From positions 39,629,577 through 39,693,576 of the forward strand of contig ML682005.1 in the NCBI GenBank assembly GCA_007922195.1: a DNA stretch of 64,000 nucleotides. The letters are read 5' to 3'. Source of the DNA: Podocnemis expansa. Its lineage: Eukaryota; Chordata; Testudines; Podocnemididae. This document shows, one piece after another, positions 46,990 to 57,742 of this stretch; positions within the stretch are counted from its first letter, which is position 1, and every line of letters begins with the position of its first letter. Under the pieces are notes generated by a model that saw only the letters and a program-made list of their open reading frames with translations, was not told the origin of the DNA and searched no databases. Made by a program: the position numbers and the translations under genes.

Positions 46990-49700
46990 ACAACAAAAGA
47001 AAAGTGAATGTAAGAAATGTGGCTATTGTTAACACCTGTAGCAGGCTCATGGGGCAAAAGTTAAGCTTCCAGGGAAGGTCCATAATGAGGCAGTTGAAGA
47101 GGCTGCAAGGAACTCTACTAGCAGTTTGTGTGTTGGCAAAGTTCTTACCACGGTGGTTGAACAGGCTTCAGGGATGCCGCAATCTGAGACTAGACCCCAC
47201 TCACCCAGAACCAAACAGTAGAGCACAGGTGGGTCAAATAATTGAAATCCCATTCCCTGGAGAACAGGAGATTTTCCTCTTTTTCCTTTGGGAAACTAGT
47301 AGGGAATGTGACTCTTAGCTCTGACTTTTTAAGTTTCTGTTGCAACTCTTCTATGCCCCATTGAAGATTTGGTCCATGGACCAATAAAAGAGTATGCCAC
47401 TCTGCAAGCTTTTAAGGGGGCAGTACAAAATTTCAGTTTTCTTATAAACTAGGTTATGCTGACTTCAAAGCTCCCCTTGATATCATAGAAACCTCTTGAC
47501 TCAGTTTTCAAAGCCCCTCAAAAGTTGAGGGGAGATCTCTCTGAAGTCAGTGCTTTGGATTAAGATAGAGCAGAGTCACGCTGATGCTTCCCAGAATTAA
47601 AGATGCATATGGTAGATGGGTCTGTGTTTGCAGGCTTCTGTGTATTGTGCACCGTAGTGCATCTTCATCCGATAAGGGTCTGGCTAATGTAGGAGTATTT
47701 ATTCCCTATTAAGGCAAAACACCTTGACATACAAATTCATAAATTTCACACTCACTAAAAGACTTCATTGTATGGTGTATCCTTATTAGCAAAAGAGATG
47801 GAGCTATATTATACGAGGAAGTAATCCTTTGCAATTTATTAGGAACTTACAAGAAGACAACAGGATTGTTGTTGAGACAAAACTTGGTTACATTGATGTC
47901 ATCCCAGACAATGGTGCCTGTGACCACAGATTATGCTGGACTGTTCTCTCGTGGAAGACAGTCACAACAGTCTCATATATATAGTCTACTTTAAACCAGA
48001 TTTTCCTAGTATTTTCTTCTTGGACCAATGCTTAAACTGACTAAGCATTTTAAAGCATGTAGTACAGTGGCTCATGGGCATCAAATAGGTCCTCATATAG
48101 AAATGTGTTTTAAAGGCATCATCTGATGTTAATATTACAAATAATCTGTTGATAGACCCTGGGAGGAGTAAAGAGACAAAGCCGTCATTGAGGCCAGTGA
48201 CAAGGGTGAGAAGGAGGAGGAAAATAAAAATCCTTCTTTCCAGTGTGACTTCAGACTGTGTTACTTCTTTAGACATTTCCTTTGAGACTGATGTTCCTCC
48301 AGTATAGAAAAGATATATTAGGAGACCACAGTTGTCATTTTTGAGAGTTGGAAGACCCACGCTAAGCTTCCTGGAAAACTGTCCAACTTGAGTAGCTCTT
48401 TTTAGCTTTGGTCTCCCTTAATTCTGAGCCTCCTACTTCTCTAAGAGGGGGAGCTTCAGTATGGCCTTTGTGTGGAAGGCTACTATCTTGGGAAAATCAG
48501 TTCTTCATCTATTCGTAAAAGTAGATTCAACAGAACTCTCTCTCATCTCTGGGATATAAAGTTAAAATAAAGGCAAATCAACAAAAAAATCCCTTTAGAT
48601 TATCAGAATGTGAAGAATGTAATAGTTCATTTCCTACTAAAGATGGAGCTGGTTTCTTACAGAATGGGCATTTTCAGCAGTGCTCAACAGTCACAGTGCT
48701 ATCAAACCGAAGCCCCTGTGTTTAGCATGTTACTTGCCCTAGTTTTGGGGACTTTTCTCAGTAAGCTCATAAACAGTCAATATTTCAGAGGGAACTATTG
48801 AGATCAAATGTAACAACATTTATCCTCCTGTGTTTTCTTGCCTTCAGTAGATCTCCAGGAGATAATATCCATTCTCATCAAAGAGAATCTTCAGCTTCTA
48901 CTTCAACATTTCCAGTGCATGTCTAAGTTTTCACACACAGACACAATACCCTAGTCACAAACACCCTAGTCACTTTTCCCTTGAAGAGAAAAAGATACAC
49001 ATCTATTCTTGTTGGGAAGACTATCCCAGGATTCCTTCACAGGCTATGCTGGACTTGGCATTTGGTGGTCTGTCTGCAGGAAAAAAGCTTTAAGAGAGCA
49101 AGGGGAAGAAGCATTTGCAACCTTTCGAACCAGTACCTGAACTGTCTAGTCACTGTTAAAATACCAGTGTTATTTCAGAAGAGAGACAGGAGCAGACTGC
49201 CTCTTTACATCTCTCCTAAACTAAAATCACTGATACCCAGTGATACTTGTATGCTAATACCCTGCACAGTTTTTGATTCATTTCCTACCTATAGTTGCTG
49301 TAGGTAAGGATATAAATATCTTGGACTGGAGCTAGCATCTCATCCTTAACTGCTAAACATCTACATAGCTCATCATCTGTGTCAGTTACCAGACTCTGGG
49401 AAAGGGAGGCACGTCTGTACTCGTATGTAACTCAGTGGGTGTGATATGAGAAATACATAGCGGGGAGAGTATAAACCATCTAGAGCTATGAATCATCATG
49501 CTATTTTTCTGGTTCCAGCAGATAATCCTCCTGAAACAGCTGCTTAAGATGCTGTAAAGACTTCAGCATTGACCTAGGAGGTGCAGTCTTGACCATGTCT
49601 TGAGTAGAAGCTTTCATTCTATCCCTCAGGATTTTACATGTTTAAAGAGAGAAAAAGTCAGGATCACCTGATTCAGCATGATGCCCCTTGAACTAAGGGA
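46990..49700. other. Unclassified region, possibly a decayed mobile element
   Basis: Several medium-length open frames cluster here on both strands (up to about 125 codons, e.g. 46941-47318 plus and 47986-48360 minus), more than in other unique stretches. Minus-strand translation near 49650-49520 gives a charged segment (MVKTAPPRSMLKSLQHLKQL). I recognise no domain, no termini and no splice-compatible exon. It may be a degraded autonomous transposon or merely less AT-rich DNA. Confidence 0.25.
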
Positions 49701-50819
49701 ATGGAAGCTGAACTAACTTATCCTTTTTAGTTTCTTTGTGTTATGTAACAGATTATCATGGTCACTTAAAACATGTACACACAGCAAACCAAACTCAAAA
49801 TTATTCTGTGGCAATAATTCTATGAATTATTCTCAACCTGTTTACCATTGTGGACCACATTCACAGTTCTATGTGTTATGTGGGCTGCCATCACACAAAC
49901 TATACTGACTATGTAGAATGATCTAGCAAGACATACTGCTTGCAAAAAGCAAAATGTGGTGATATGATGCAGTGTGGCGGCAACAAAGTCTAATATCACA
50001 ATAATGTCACCTTTTGTCCTCTCCCCTAATTTCTTGTATTTATGGCATTTTTGGGAAGCAGAATCTATGTGGATAGAATTCTACATAGATGGCTTTATAG
50101 CAATCTAGCCTGTGAACCACATAAAAGACTTAGGGGTATTTTTAGGCAGTGATTGGTCAGTCTTAATAAGGTGTGTACATTTCTAAAGGTGGGAGAATCT
50201 GGAGGACGAAGGTTTAAATTCAAGTTGTTGGGTTTTGAGGGTTTTTTGGTTTGGTTTTGATTTTTTTTTAGAGGGCTTTTTTTTTTTTGTTTGTTTTGTT
50301 TTTTTCCAACATAGATCATGTAATTAATTTAGGATAATAATTGACAAGTCAGGTTTAGATTACCAAAACCTTATTTTAGGTTATATAGCAAGGATCTGAG
50401 GTAAATGCCAAGTACTGAGTATAAATGCACTGCTAGCTTTGTCCTCTGGCCTAGACTATTCTGCCTTTTGTTACTTAGCTTCTTTTGTGGCCAGAGAATA
50501 CATTGGCACTCCCCCTCCATAGCTGTGAATTTAATTGGGGTGAACCTGACAAATGAGGTTATCTGTGGTCAGGAATTTCACATAACTTAGGCAGTCTTGT
50601 ATTAGCATTTGGAAAAGTTAGTGACAAACCTCCATAGTTAGCCATCTGTTTACCTCAGTTTGCCTGTTCCTGTCTACCTTTGTGTACACACAGAAAAAGG
50701 GGGTGGGGTGGGTGGAATAAATTGAGGGAGAAAAAAACCAAAATTAATATCCCCATCACTGCTGTAAGCAGGTCTGGGAGAATTTGGTTCTTACTTTTTT
50801 ATAACTTAAATGGATATCA

Positions 50820-51033
50820 ACGTTTATTTCCTCCTTGAGCAGTGTCCTTGACTGCTCCACTTGAGGTGTGCATGCTCAGCCGCACGTAGGATCGGAGATT
50901 TCTTTAGCAGTGACTCTAGGGGCTGGGGAGGAGGCACTCAGAGAAGCCGGTGTCCCTTTTCGTGCCAGTGGTGATGCGCACGACTCCCCCCCCCCCCACG
51001 CACTCAGCTCCCTAGTTCCTCTTCTGCCGCCTC
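50820..51033 (+). repeat. DIRS left inverted terminal repeat
   Basis: Matches the reverse complement of 56480-56725 over shared words: ATTTCTTTAGCAGTG, GCCGGTGTCCC, CGCCAGTGGTGA (left: CGTGCCAGTGGTGA) and CTCAGTTCCTC/CTAGTTCCTC at the inner edge. It contains a C14 run near 50985. The outermost part (GAGCAGTGTCCTTGACTGC) has its partner in the internal complementary region, not in the right terminal repeat. Confidence 0.88.
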
Positions 51034-51194
51034 CAACCAAGGACAGACCTTGCGGTGGCTCTTCAGACATCGAGGGAACCAACCTAACAATAAATAAATA
51101 AATAAATAAGAAGAAAGAAGAGAGAGACATAAAGTACATATAAAATAAAGAGAGAGAAAAAATAAACCACTAAAACTACGAGCGGAACAGCACA

Positions 51195-53133
51195 ATGCCG
51201 AGCCCCTCAGGCTTCAAGTGCTGCGTCTCGTGTAGGGATGCTATGCCGGCATCTGATGGCTACCAGGCATGTATAAAATGCCTTGGGGAAGGACACTTGG
51301 CTCACAAATGTCAACATTGCTGCAATCTCACAAAAAGAGCAAGAAAGGACAGAAAGGAAACAAAACAGCTCCTCCTGGAGGGCTCTCTATGCCCCGCTTC
51401 GAATCCGGATGCCTCTCCTCAGACTGAGAGAGCGCACAAATGTCAATCCGCTGCCTCATCCCCAGTGCCCCCAAAGAAAGGCAGGGCTGCTGTCAATAAA
51501 GAGGACACCCTGAGGCTTCTTAGTTCCTTGGGTGCCTCAGAATTGGTGGTGCTGGATTGCCCCCTGACACAGCATGGGGAGCACGGCTCAGCAGTGAAAG
51601 CCACGTTTCCCTCCTCAGCGCTGGCAATCGCTGTGGCAGTGGGCTCGCTGCCGACATCGGCACCGCCACTCATATTGGCACCGCCGACACCAGCGCTGAC
51701 CCCAGCACTGTGCGAAACACCCATCCTGGCACCAGCTGTGGCACCGATGTTTGTTCCCTTGGCACCAAGGCCGTTAGTTAATTTGGTGCAGCAGATTGAT
51801 AGCACCGCACCGTTATCGGCTCAGCAGGGGACTCCCAGGCAAGGAAACCCTCCTGTGAATACGGGAGCCAAGAAATACAAGAGGAAATCTAAACACCTAG
51901 ATACAGTGGAGGACCTTCAAATGCACTCCTCTCCAATTTCTCCACTGTTCTAAACTGATTCATCTGACAGCTGCCTGTCTCTTTTATCCCAGCTGTCAGA
52001 TCATACTGCTTCAACGGATAGCAGAGCCCTGGGCTCTCCTGAGCCATCCAACCAACAAACTGTGCAGGCACCCACAACTAATATGGCCCTCACCTATCCA
52101 TGGCCTTACCCGTGGTTATGCCAACCCCCATCTCAGATATTACCATCGAACTATAGTGCATGGCCATGCTATCCTCCATTTCAGCCCATGAGTAACATCT
52201 GCCCATTGGGGGAAACCATTCCACAACTGATGCCACCCCCGACGCAACAGCAAAACCTACAGACTGCAATCGATACCCTTGCAGGCCCACAAAAAGAGGC
52301 GGAGGCCCCTAGGGACAATACACAGCCAAAGAACGATGATTTGAAATGCTTTCGGGATCTGTTCAAAAGAGCAGCAGATAACATGGACATTTCACTTCAT
52401 GACAGCCCAACTAACAAAACAAATTATATAAGATCCTTCAATCATCAGGATCCAACAAGCTAGCTCTACCTATGAACGAGGGTATAATGGAGCCTGCTAA
52501 TGACATATGGGCGACTCCAACATCAGGTACCCCGTCCAACAAGCAAGTAGATAAGATATATTTCATTGTTCCTAAGGGAAATGAATTTTTATTTACTCAT
52601 CCGCAACCGAACTCCCTTGTCATAGAGGCAGCTGATCAAAGGAGCAAAACATCATATTCCAGGAATAATCCGTTTGCCAAAGAGGATAGGAAACTGGACG
52701 CTTTGGGAAAGAAGGTATATATGTCAGCTGTTCTGCAGCTGAGGATTTCCAATTACACAGCTCTTTTTATCTAATTATGATTATGAAATACACAACAAAC
52801 TTTTTCAGATTTCGCAAAGCTTATTCCACCTGATCAGCAAGAGCAATTCAACACACTGGTTTCAGAGGGTCAGCTTATCACCAGAACAGCCTTACAAGCA
52901 GCCCTAGACTCCGCAGATGTGGCAGCTAGATCTCTGGGCACTGCTGTGGTTATGAGAAGATCTTCATGGCTCCACATTGCGGATTTACTGAGGGCCATGC
53001 AGGCCACTATCAAAGATCTCCCTTTGGAGAAGGAAAATCTGTTCAGCGAAAAATGAATGAGGTGATGCACAACCTCAAGGATTCAAGGGCCACATTCAGG
53101 ACCCTAGGCATTTATACGCCGACCTTCAACTAG
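51195..53133 (+). pseudogene. DIRS gag-like gene, broken
   Basis: Starts at ATG 51195 and encodes a nucleocapsid-like protein. Near the N-terminus are two Cys pairs and a zinc knuckle CIKCLGEGHLAHKC (C-x2-C-x4-H-x4-C) at 51270-51311, followed by a basic stretch and then a Pro/Ala/Thr-rich linker. The frame is interrupted by TAA at 51951-51953 and resumes in the same frame to 52463. A frameshift near 52400-52460 moves it to the frame of 52472-52774 (MNEGIMEPANDIW, LDALGKKVYMSAVLQLRISN), which are typical DIRS gag phrases. After further shifts it ends at 53131-53133 following DSRATFRTLGIYTPTFN. At least one stop and three shifts make it a pseudogene. Confidence 0.85.
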
Positions 53134-53149
53134 AAAGCATACAAGCAGC

Positions 53150-55255
53150 GAAACCTAAACTACAGATGTTCTCAAACTCAACATGGCAGGAGAGCGGATA
53201 GCATTCGCAACAAATCTCGTCAGACTTGCTGGAGACAACAAAACAGCCAACCCACTCAAAACACACAGACGACCAACATTAAACAACACTTTTGACGGCC
53301 AGGTCGAGGGAGCACTAAGCCATGTCCTCTCAGACCAGCCTCAAACACCATTGCAACCTTTAACTTTCAAAAACAGATTGCGCCCTTTCTTCCGTCAATG
53401 GGCAAGCGTAACATTGGACAAATGGGTCTTAAAAATTATTCAGAAGGGTTATACCATCCCATTTATAGCCTACCCTTCATCCCAGCACCCTTCCCCGTCC
53501 CTTTTCTGGGACTCCAGTCATGTATAACTTCTCCTAGAGGAGATACAAAATCTCCTATGCATCAGAGCCATAGAGGAAGTTCCAATCGAACATCTGGACA
53601 GAGGGTTTTACTCCAGGTACTTCCTCACCCAGAAAAAGATGGGTGGTGGTGGTGACCGATTTTAGACCTTTGTCAACTAAACAGATATGTGCAAACTAAG
53701 AGGTTCAAGATGGTCACGATAAACACCATAATTTCTTCGTTGCGTCAGGGAGACTGGATGGCTTCCCTCGACTTGAGAGATGCCTGTTTCCGTGTACCCA
53801 TTCATCCAGTCCATCAGAAATTCTTAAGATTCTCCTTTCTCAACAAGCATTACCAGTACACCATTCTCCCATTTGGACTCTGCACCGCACCCCGAGTATT
53901 CTCAAAACTCATGGCACCAGTCGTGACTTTCCTTCGCAGGAAGGGTATCTCGATAAAATATCTCGATATTTCCTTATTTAGACGATTTTCTCATAAGTGC
54001 TCCCACAAGATCAGAGGCACTAGAGGTGACGCAAACAACCATCAAACTATTCTTAGAATTAGGCCTCAACATAAATTACAAGAAATCGTTGCTACAGCCA
54101 GCACAGGAGATACAATTCATCGGAGTGCAAATTCATTCACCAAGGGCATTTCTCCCAGTGGACAGATTTCTTACAATAAAGCAGCTAGTTCTCACCACCC
54201 AAGAAGCGATGTTAGTATCAATACATTCTTGCATGCAGATCTTGGGTCACATGGCCGCTACCACCTATCTGGTCAAACACACCAGACTACACATGAGGCC
54301 ATTCCAACTATGGTTCCTCAAGCAGTCCAGGGACCGAATTGTATTCCCCAAATGATTACTATCTATTCCATGAACAATAAAGGACTCCTTAGTCTGGTGG
54401 ACACAAGAGAGCAATATGTTACAAGGGGTACCGTTCACCTCACAAGAATCAGAGATGCTGATCACAACCGGTGCATCCCTTACAGGTTGGGGCGCACATC
54501 TCCAAAACAGCACTGCCCGCGGCACATGGTCCACTCCAGAATAAAATCTTCACATAAATCTCCTCGAACTAAGGGCGTACAGAAACGCTTGTCAGCACTT
54601 TCTCCCCTTAATATCGGGAAGGCACGTCAAAATCCGAACGGAGAACATGATCTCCATGTATTACATAAATCGGCAGGGCGGAACCAGGTAGCAGTTGCTA
54701 TGCCTAGAAGCGGTGACTCTCTGGCAATGGTGTCTGTCCCATGGGATCCACCTGTCTGCAGTATATCTCCCTGGCAGGGACAGTATTGTAGCAGATGCCC
54801 TCAGCAGGATCACCACAAACTATCACAAATGGGAGATTCACAAGGGAGTACTAAGGAACATATTCAAATGGTGGGGAACTCCGACCATGGATCTGTTTGC
54901 CGCATGAGTGAACAAAAAGTGCAGACATTACTGTTCATGCGTGGGCATCGGATACGAATCCAGTGGCGATGCTTTTCTCCTCGAGTGGAACAGGGGCCTT
55001 CTGTATGCCTTTCCTCCAATACCGATGATCCCTCATACCCTCCACAAGATTTGCCGTGACAAAGCAATAGTTATATTGATAGCTCCGGCATGGCTACAGC
55101 AGCCCTGGTATTCTCTCCTCCTGAGAATGTCCGGAACACCACCAATTACCTTACCTCTGATGCCAACACTCCTGTTGCAGAACAACGGTTTGACACTAAA
55201 TATTTACCTCAGCAGACTTCATCTAACAGCATGGAACCTAGATGGTTCAATGAAT
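53150..55255 (+). pseudogene. DIRS pol: RT, RNase H and methyltransferase-like region, broken
   Basis: RT begins near 53360 (TLDKWVLKIIQKGYTIPF), continues with EEVP...GFYSRYFLTQKK (about 53565-53635), and has the palm motif SLDLRDACFRVPIHP and LPFGLCTAPRVFSKLM in a second frame. The catalytic YLDD is at 53975-53986, back in the first frame. RNase H follows: TGASLTGWGAH, where DIRS usually has Asp, then LLELRAY and SIVADALSR. A segment starting WGTPTMDLFAA and containing APAWLQQPW matches the methyltransferase-like domain of DIRS pol. Frame changes lie near 53645 and 53965; in-frame stops occur at 53525, 54353, about 54548 and 54905. Confidence 0.88.
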
Positions 55256-56299
55256 TAGAAGAACAATGTTCTCAGGAGGTCAAACATGTTCTACTCAACA
55301 GTAGAGAAACAGCAACAAGGAGGATTTACCTGTACAAATGGTGCCAATTCGAATCTTGGTGCATTCAATGCAACTTCCATCCGTACATCGCCCAGATCCC
55401 GCACATTCTGGAGTACCTCCTGCATCTGCAACAGACAAACATTTCAGTTGACGCAATTAAAGTTCATTTGGCAGCGATCTCCACCTTCCATGAATTCATT
55501 GAGGGTAATTCCATTTTTTCACACCACATGGTTAAAAGGTTCATGACAGGCCTACAGAACCTTTACCCCCAACTCACATTACCTCCAACTCCCTGGAACA
55601 TCACCACCATGCTTAGGGCTATAATGAAGCCGCCATTTGAACTGTTAGCCAGATATTCACTCCTACATCTTTCAATGAAAGTCGCATTCCTTCTTGCGAT
55701 CACTTCAATTAGACACGCTGGAGAAATTGCAGCCCTGATGGCTGACCCTCCTTACACAGTTCTCTATAAAGACAAGGTTTCACTAAGACCACACCCAAAA
55801 ATCACTTCTCCCTTCCACATCAATCAAACCATACACCTTCCAGTTTTCTGCCCAAAGCCTCATACCACAGTGCAAGAAGTAGCCTTGCATACACTAGATG
55901 TAAGAAGGGCCTTTAGCCTTTTACCTGGACAGGACGAGATGCTTCAGGAAGACAGCCAGACTTTTCGTTTCCACAGCCGAATGATTCTGAGGGCAACCTG
56001 TTTCAAAACAAAGACTATCGTGTTGGATCTCCTCATGTATTAGAGTTGCTTACACCTCATCTGAATTACAACCACCTGATTCTATATGCACCCACACTAC
56101 TAGATCTATAGGATCTTCAGTAGCTTTTCTTATGAGGGTTCCACTTCTGGATATATGCAGAGCTGCCACGTGGTCTTCAGCAGATACATTTGCGAGACAT
56201 TACGCATTAGAGCAACTTTCCAGTACAGACACGGCGGTTGGACAGGTGGTCCTTAATACTGCATGTGTCTCACATCTCGAAGCACCTGCCTCCACATGA
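55090..56299 (+). pseudogene. DIRS tyrosine recombinase, broken
   Basis: The recombinase integrates the circular DIRS intermediate. The main frame (55090-56043) overlaps the pol end in a different frame, as in intact DIRS elements. It has the SAM-like core-binding part (RRIYLYKWCQFESWC) and the first catalytic Arg in ITSIRHAGEIAAL (Arg codon 55711-55713). A frameshift between about 55940 and 55990 moves the C-terminal half to another frame. That half carries HTTR (56093-56104), Trp (56171-56173) and a Tyr (56201-56203) in FARHYALEQL. So R, H-x-x-R, W and Y are all present but split. Stop TGA is at 56297-56299. Confidence 0.9.
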
Positions 56300-56316
56300 T
56301 ACAGCTGCTAAATACT

Positions 56317-56423
56317 CACCTCAAGTGGAGCAATCAAGGACACTGCTCAAGGAGGAAATGGAGGTTACTCACCTTCGTGCAGTAGCCGAAGTTCCTCAAG
56401 ATGCGTTTCCTTGACATGCTCCA
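56317..56423 (-). repeat. DIRS internal complementary region
   Basis: The first half (CACCTCAAGTGGAGCAATCA... to about 56360) is the reverse complement of the left outer end, 50825-50868, with one or two mismatches. The second half (GGTTACTCACCTTCGTGCAG to about 56423) is the reverse complement of the right outer end near 56655-56716. The segment therefore spells the junction of the two element ends, as expected for circle formation in DIRS replication. It sits just after the recombinase stop. Confidence 0.88.
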
Positions 56424-56479
56424 CTACTCACCCTCCTCCCCTCTACTTTGGGGTATTCCAATTTTATCACTGGATCTCT

Positions 56480-56725
56480 GCAGTAGAGAGGAACTGAGGA
56501 GCAGAGTGGGGTGGGGGCGGAGGAGTAGAGGCGCGCATGTCACCACTGGCGCAAAAAGGGACACCGGCTCCTCTCAGCGCTTCCTCCCTCGCTCCTAGAG
56601 CCACTGCTAAAGAAATCTCTGATCCTAGGTGTGGCTGAGCGCGCACACGTCAAATGGAGCATGTCGAGGACATGCATGTCGAGGAACTTTGGCTACTCTA
56701 CGAAAGTGAGTAACCTTCATTTTTA
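56480..56725 (-). repeat. DIRS right inverted terminal repeat
   Basis: Complementary to the left repeat over GGGACACCGGCT, CCACTGCTAAAGAAATCTCT and GATCCTAGGTGTGGCTGAGC. Its outer end (GTCGAGGAACTTTGGCTACT, then AAAGTGAGTAACCT) pairs only with the internal complementary region. It contains a duplicated GTCGAGGA word about 15 bp apart. Confidence 0.87.
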
Positions 56726-57633
56726 AGCAGTTTTTCTATTTTTATCTATTTAAATTTTCATAGTTGTGGGACATTAGGGGAGCAGACAATAATGACAGTG
56801 GACATCAAGATTCAAAAAGTTAAGTTTCATAACCTTTGAAACATGTCAAAATATACAGATTCTTAAAGTAAATGCTAATTTGTCAAAAAGTATTTTTGTA
56901 CTTTCTCTGTATATTTCACTTATTAATGGAAATGTTTCTGTATGTTTGTGTGCAATGAAATTTGTTTATAGACACTGATAAAAATGTAATTCTTCCAACC
57001 CTTATTATAGGTCCCCAAAATCACTGTGAAGGAATGGTTCTTGCACTATAAAAGCTTAGACTTCAGTAAATTCAGTCAATCATTATTTGTGCATTATTTT
57101 TAGAAATTAAAAATATGATGCCTCATGTTGACCAAGCTGTTACTTTTGCCTGAGGGTATTATTTTGGGTACAGGATCATTAAAGTGTATAAACAACTTCG
57201 TATGAATTGCATAATTCTGACTTTATTAGCACATTTCTTGAATATATGTAGTGGTTTATTTGAAAGATGTTAATTCCTTCTAAATTACAAATTGCATCTG
57301 AAGTTTTACCCTCTAGCGCATGCGCATGTACACACACATCATGTAAATAAATAAGTGACACAAAACCTGTAACTTGCTGTAATATACCAAGAAATGAAAA
57401 TTGTTTAGTGGATTTGGAGACTATAGGATGTTTCACTTTATCTCAAGTTTTCATAAATTTGTTTCTACAATAAAGATGAACTAGACTGACAGAAAAGATT
57501 TTTCAAAAACCATGAACTGCCACTGTTGAAATACTCCATAGACACACACATTTTCCTACTGTTCTGTTCCTTTTTATGTATTTTTAAAAAGCTTTCCATT
57601 TTGGGAAATGTTATATCATTATATTTTGAACAG

Positions 57634-57742
57634 GGATTTGTTTTGACTGTCACAGTGGTGCGTGAGGCAGTTGATGAATTTCGACGTTACCAGCGAGACA
57701 AAGAAATGAACTCACAGTTATATAGCAAGCTTACAATACGAG
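57634..57742 (+). CDS. ATP9B: ATP9B exon 5 (TM2 and following linker)
   Basis: Starts in phase 0 after TTTTGAACAG and encodes [14 protein letters not shown], then [19 protein letters not shown] and TIRG. It forms TM2 and the conserved helix leading to the actuator domain of the flippase. Compared with the mammalian proteins recalled, substitutions are conservative. The splice donor is uncertain. G|GTTGGT ends the exon at 57742 and leaves Gly split, matching the family, where Lys follows RG. TG|GTAAAA ends it at 57746 and would insert extra bases. The first is preferred on protein grounds. The next exon (actuator domain) is not in the window. Confidence 0.93.

Larger units (their letters stand above)
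50820..56725 (+). mobile_element. DIRS-1-like retrotransposon, nearly complete, inactivated
   Basis: A tyrosine-recombinase retrotransposon of about 5.9 kb. In order it has a left inverted terminal repeat, gag-like region, RT/RNase H region, methyltransferase-like region, tyrosine recombinase overlapping in another frame, internal complementary region, and right inverted terminal repeat. It lies in the same orientation as ATP9B. The interior is GC-richer than the intron around it. DIRS elements replicate through a circular DNA and integrate by recombinase without a classical target duplication, and none is seen. Every ORF has stops or frameshifts, so the copy is inactive. Ngaro is excluded because the termini are inverted instead of split direct repeats. 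Confidence 0.93.
45846..57633 (+). other. ATP9B: ATP9B intron 4
   Basis: Bounded by donor GTAAAC and acceptor TTTTGAACAG. Half of its 11.8 kb is the DIRS-like element at 50820-56725. A small inverted tail repeat (46349-46455) and a palindromic element (46719-46982) are listed separately. 45846-46340 and 56726-57633 look unique. 46990-49700 is discussed as an unclassified region. Around 49826-50120 there are words such as TGGACCACATTC and GTGAACCACATAAAAG that may mark another decayed hAT MITE. 50130-50815 has T-rich tracts only. Confidence 0.88.

Noticed and set aside
47986..48360. 125-codon minus-strand frame with a hydrophobic segment
   Set aside because: No domain recognised, no supporting exon structure; kept only as part of the unclassified region.
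54908..54940. Separate small gene starting near 54908
   Set aside because: It continues the DIRS pol frame after an in-frame stop, not an independent gene.
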